Shown here one piece after another: positions 61,284-64,000 of a stretch of 64,000 nt of DNA. A model generated the notes under the pieces. It had not been told where the DNA came from. It did not search any database and was given only the letters and a program-made list of their open reading frames with translations. This stretch comes from TK10-74A sp965217625 (GTDB lineage Bacteria > Chloroflexota > Dehalococcoidia > Bin125), in assembly GCA_965217625.1 (NCBI GenBank), contig OZ244557.1, forward strand, positions 124,001-188,000, given 5' to 3'. Position numbers and translations under genes: made by a program. Numbering within the stretch: the first letter of the stretch is position 1; each line of letters begins with the position of its first letter.

Positions 61284-61652
61284 ATGGCCGAAGTCCTGCT
61301 CATCACCGCGCTCGTCCTGGCGCTGTTCTTCATCTTCTTCATCCGCCCGGCGCGCGCCGTGCAGGGCCGACGCCGCCGCGACCTCAACGAGCTGCGCATC
61401 GGCGACGAGGTGCTCACCAGCGGCGGCATCATCGCCATCGTCGACGCCGTCGAGACGCCGCCCCACGGCCCCATGATCCTGCACCTCGAGCTCGACGACG
61501 GCGTCGTCGTGCGGGCTCGCACCAGCGCCATCGACCTGCGCCTGCGCACCGCCGCCCAGGTCGCCGAGCAACTGGCCACCGGCGATCCTCCCGCCGCCGA
61601 CCCCCCCGCCGGCCCCGCCTCTGGCGACCCCTCTGATGGCGAGGCACGGTGA
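61284..61652 (+). CDS. yajC: Preprotein translocase accessory protein YajC
   Basis: This 122-residue protein has one N-terminal membrane helix (VLLITALVLALFFIFFIRPAR) followed by RRRDLNELRIGDEVLTSGGIIAIVDAVE and VVVRARTSAIDLRL, the YajC fold. It joins SecDF at the SecYEG channel. GAGGG precedes the ATG. It is followed 48 bp later by secD, the standard order. Confidence 0.95.
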   Translation: MAEVLLITALVLALFFIFFIRPARAVQGRRRRDLNELRIGDEVLTSGGIIAIVDAVETPPHGPMILHLELDDGVVVRARTSAIDLRLRTAAQVAEQLATGDPPAADPPAGPASGDPSDGEAR

Positions 61653-61700
61653 CCCCAAGCAGAGGCCCCCGTATGATCACCGCGTCGCGAGAGTCGGCTC

Positions 61701-63455
61701 GTGTCCGGGAGGCCTGTGCGTAGGCGTCAGAACCAAATCGCGCTGTTCGTGATCCTGGCCGTGGCGACGTTCTGCATCGTCGTGACCTGGCCCGGCAACC
61801 CCGGCAAGTACCTGCCCGGCTTCATCCCCTGGCCCAGCGGCGCCGGGCTCAGCGTGGGCGGCTTCGAGCGCAACGAGTTCCGCCTCGGCCTGGACCTCGC
61901 CGGCGGCGTCTCCGTCACCCTCGAGGCCGCCGGGTCGGCCGCCCCCGTCCGCGAGGGCGAATCGCTCAACGACTTCGCCGCCCGCCAGGACGTCCCCCTC
62001 GCCACCCTGCTCGACCTCAACCCCGACCTCGACCGCCTCGACGCCGCCGAGCACGACCGCCCCCTCGCCGACACGGTCAGCACGGTCATCCTGCCGCTCG
62101 ACCCGGACCTCGACCTGACCGAGGAGATCGAGCAGGCCCGGCTCATCATCGAGGAGCGCGTCAACGGCTTCGGCGTCTCCGAGGCCGAGGTCACGATCGT
62201 CGGCGGCGACCGCATCAACGCCCAGATCCCCGGCGTCAGCGCCGCCCAGGCCGCCGGGCTCGTCGGCTCGACGGCCCTGCTCGAGTTCCGCGAGATCGAC
62301 CCCGTCTTCCCGCTCGCCCCGCTCCCCGTCGACCCCCTCGCCGTGCGCACCACCCTGGTCGACGCCTTCGACCCCGCCGCCCGGCAGGGCGGCCCCGAGG
62401 CCCGCCCCCGCCTCAGCGAGACCCGCGTCGCCGACCCCACCGAGGACGTCATCCTGGCCCCGCGGCGGTCCGGCGAGCCGCCCGTGCGCTGGATCCCGGC
62501 GCGCGGCCTGCTCGACGGCGAGGAGGTCTCGCTGACCGGCACCTTCCTGATCGCCGACTCCATCACGCGCACGCTCGACGGCGTCGGCCAGCCCGCCCTG
62601 ACCTTCGAGTTCGACGACGACGGCGCGGAGCTGTTCGAGCAGATCACCGGCCGCCTCGTCACGGCCCAGGCCCCGCTCGGCATCTTCGTCGACGGCAGGC
62701 TGATCAGCGCCCCCAACGTGAACGCGGTCATCAGCCGCTCGGGCATCATCACCGGCCTCAGCGACGACGACGCCCGCACGCTGCGCCTGCAGCTGCGCGC
62801 CGGCGCCCTGCCGATCAACTTCCAGACGATCCAGCAGACCGAGGTCGCCGCCACCCTCGGCGAGGACTCCGTCGTCGATACCGTGCAGGCCGGGCTCATC
62901 GCCTTCCTCGCGATCGTGGTCTTCATGGTCGTCTACTACCGGCTGCCCGGCCTGCTGGCCGCGCTGGCGCTGTTCGTCTACGCCGCCATGGTCATGGCGA
63001 CGTTCAAGCTCGTGCCCGTCACGCTGACCCTGGCCGGCATCGCCGGCTTCGTCCTCTCCGTGGGGCTGGCCGTCGACGGCAACATCCTCATCTTCGAGCG
63101 CATGAAGGAGGAGCTGCGCCTGGGCCGCAGCCTGCAGGGCGCGATCGAGGCCGGCTGGAACCGCGCCTGGCCCGCCATCCGCGACGGCAACGTCTCGACG
63201 CTGATCACCGTCGCCATCCTTTGGTTCTTCGCCGACGCCCTCAACGCCAACCTGATCAAGTCGTTCGCCATCGCCCTGCTCGTCGGCACCATCTTCAGCA
63301 TGGTCACCGCCATCTTCGTCACCCGCACGTTCCTCAACGCGCTGGTCGGCTTCCGCCTCACCCGACGGCCCTGGCTGTTCGGCATCCGCGAGATGCCTCC
63401 GCTCCGCGACGCCACGCCCGCGCGCCGGCGCGCCGAATCGGGCGGCGACTCATGA
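61701..63455 (+). CDS. secD: Protein translocase subunit SecD with LysM-like insertion
   Basis: This 584-residue RND-family protein has FRLGLDLAGGVSVTLE (D1 motif), EQARLIIEERVNGFGVSEAEVTIVGGDRINAQIPGV, GIFVDGRLISAPNVNAVI, LRAGALPINFQ, and six membrane segments with VGLAVDGNILIFERMKEELRLG (D5) and RAWPAIRDGNVSTLIT (D6). It drives late steps of protein export with the proton gradient. Between LAGGVSVTLEAAGSAAP and EEIEQAR lies a segment of about 65 residues like LysM (VREGESLNDFAARQDVPLATLLDLNPD...ILPLDPD). GTG at 61701 is used; GTG at 61716 is an alternative. It overlaps secF by 4 bp. Confidence 0.95.
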   Translation: MSGRPVRRRQNQIALFVILAVATFCIVVTWPGNPGKYLPGFIPWPSGAGLSVGGFERNEFRLGLDLAGGVSVTLEAAGSAAPVREGESLNDFAARQDVPLATLLDLNPDLDRLDAAEHDRPLADTVSTVILPLDPDLDLTEEIEQARLIIEERVNGFGVSEAEVTIVGGDRINAQIPGVSAAQAAGLVGSTALLEFREIDPVFPLAPLPVDPLAVRTTLVDAFDPAARQGGPEARPRLSETRVADPTEDVILAPRRSGEPPVRWIPARGLLDGEEVSLTGTFLIADSITRTLDGVGQPALTFEFDDDGAELFEQITGRLVTAQAPLGIFVDGRLISAPNVNAVISRSGIITGLSDDDARTLRLQLRAGALPINFQTIQQTEVAATLGEDSVVDTVQAGLIAFLAIVVFMVVYYRLPGLLAALALFVYAAMVMATFKLVPVTLTLAGIAGFVLSVGLAVDGNILIFERMKEELRLGRSLQGAIEAGWNRAWPAIRDGNVSTLITVAILWFFADALNANLIKSFAIALLVGTIFSMVTAIFVTRTFLNALVGFRLTRRPWLFGIREMPPLRDATPARRRAESGGDS

Positions 63456-64000
63456 TCGACTTCGTCGGCCTGCGCCGCTACTTCGGCCTGCTCTCGTCCG
63501 CCCTGATCGTGCCCTGCCTGCTCGCCCTGGCGTTCTGGCAGCTCAACCCCGGCATCGACTTCAATGGCGGCCTGGAACTCGAGGTCCGCTTCCTGCGCGA
63601 GGTCGAGGAGCGCGACATCGCCATCGTCGCCAACGACCTCGCCCTGCCCGACGCCAGCGCCGCCGCCAGCGACGAGGGCACCTTCCTGGTCAGCTTCGGC
63701 CTGGAGGCCGCCGGCGACGTCGCCGGGCAGGATCAGGCGCTGATCGACGCCCTGGCCGAGCAAATCGGCCCCGTCGAGGTCATCGACGCCCGCCTTGGCG
63801 ACGGCGACCTCTCGGTCGAGGCCGAGGTCTGGTTCCCGGCCGACGTCAGCCAGAACGACGTGCGCGACGTCGCCCGTAGCATCGGCGCCGCCGACGCCCG
63901 CATCCAGCAGACCGGCGACTCCGCCTTCAAGATCCGCGCCGAGGAGCCCGACAACGGCAACATCGACGACCTGCGCCGCGACCTCGAAGCCGCCATGCGC
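63452..64000 (+). CDS. secF: Protein translocase subunit SecF (partial, runs off right edge)
   Basis: The 183 visible residues start MIDFVGLRRYFGLLSSALIVPCLLALAFW (first membrane helix) and NPGIDFNGGLELEVRF (SecF D1 motif, GIDFxGG), then an exported domain. The membrane-rich C-terminal part is beyond the window. It is translationally coupled to secD by ATGA. Confidence 0.94.
   Translation, partial: MIDFVGLRRYFGLLSSALIVPCLLALAFWQLNPGIDFNGGLELEVRFLREVEERDIAIVANDLALPDASAAASDEGTFLVSFGLEAAGDVAGQDQALIDALAEQIGPVEVIDARLGDGDLSVEAEVWFPADVSQNDVRDVARSIGAADARIQQTGDSAFKIRAEEPDNGNIDDLRRDLEAAMR

Overview
The window is a GC-rich bacterial chromosome segment. It carries a complete-looking monoderm-type division and cell-wall cluster headed by MraZ, RNase Y with YmdB, a cobalamin-dependent (class II) ribonucleotide reductase with NrdR, a RecA gene with a Gram-positive-type SOS box, and many ATGA stop/start overlaps. 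Together these suggest a Chloroflexota-like organism, perhaps of the Dehalococcoidia/SAR202 type. That placement is an inference from gene content and style; no marker was aligned.

Positions 1-2840 are an accessory island: a truncated XRE/ImmA-IrrE metallopeptidase regulator, a decayed VapBC copy, an intact MNT/HEPN pair and an intact VapBC pair. Positions 2949-15462 hold mixed metabolism and surface genes on the minus strand: a dihydropteroate synthase-like enzyme, a double-hotdog thioesterase-like protein, an AlkA-like glycosylase, a branched-chain-amino-acid-type binding protein, biotin synthase and an acyl-CoA carboxylase beta subunit. Two 880-residue membrane-anchored leucine-rich-repeat proteins of plant-like type lie in this stretch, and a VanZ-like gene is on the plus strand.

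A tRNA-Asp precedes a second block (16171-27541) with fabZ, a PHP phosphoesterase, ymdB, rny, two tiny membrane proteins, recX, recA, an enoyl-CoA hydratase and a dipeptide-type ABC importer lacking its ATPases. Positions 28183-34900 hold yggT, proC, yggS, a radical SAM protein, nrdJ, nrdR and a retropepsin-like pair. Positions 35094-53319 are the division cluster, transcribed mraZ-rsmH-ftsL-ftsI-murF-mraY-murD-ftsW-murG-murC-murB-ddl-(membrane protein)-ftsQ-ftsA-ftsZ. It has no murE, carries an extra membrane gene bounded by 46-bp direct repeats, and is preceded by a 10-bp-periodic MraZ operator.

The right end (53545-64000) is mainly plus strand: moaB, trmD, an IS5-family element, rplS, a frameshifted priA, def, yajC, secD and secF. 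Minus-strand toxin-antitoxin-like genes and relics are scattered between them. The most unusual items are a LysM-like segment inside SecD, the paired triple-cassette LRR proteins, the duplicated ddl/ftsQ junction, a compact structured noncoding element after trmD, an RNase Y without a membrane anchor, and several starts placed exactly 6 nt after a -10-like hexamer (possible leaderless mRNAs). No CRISPR array or rRNA gene was seen.
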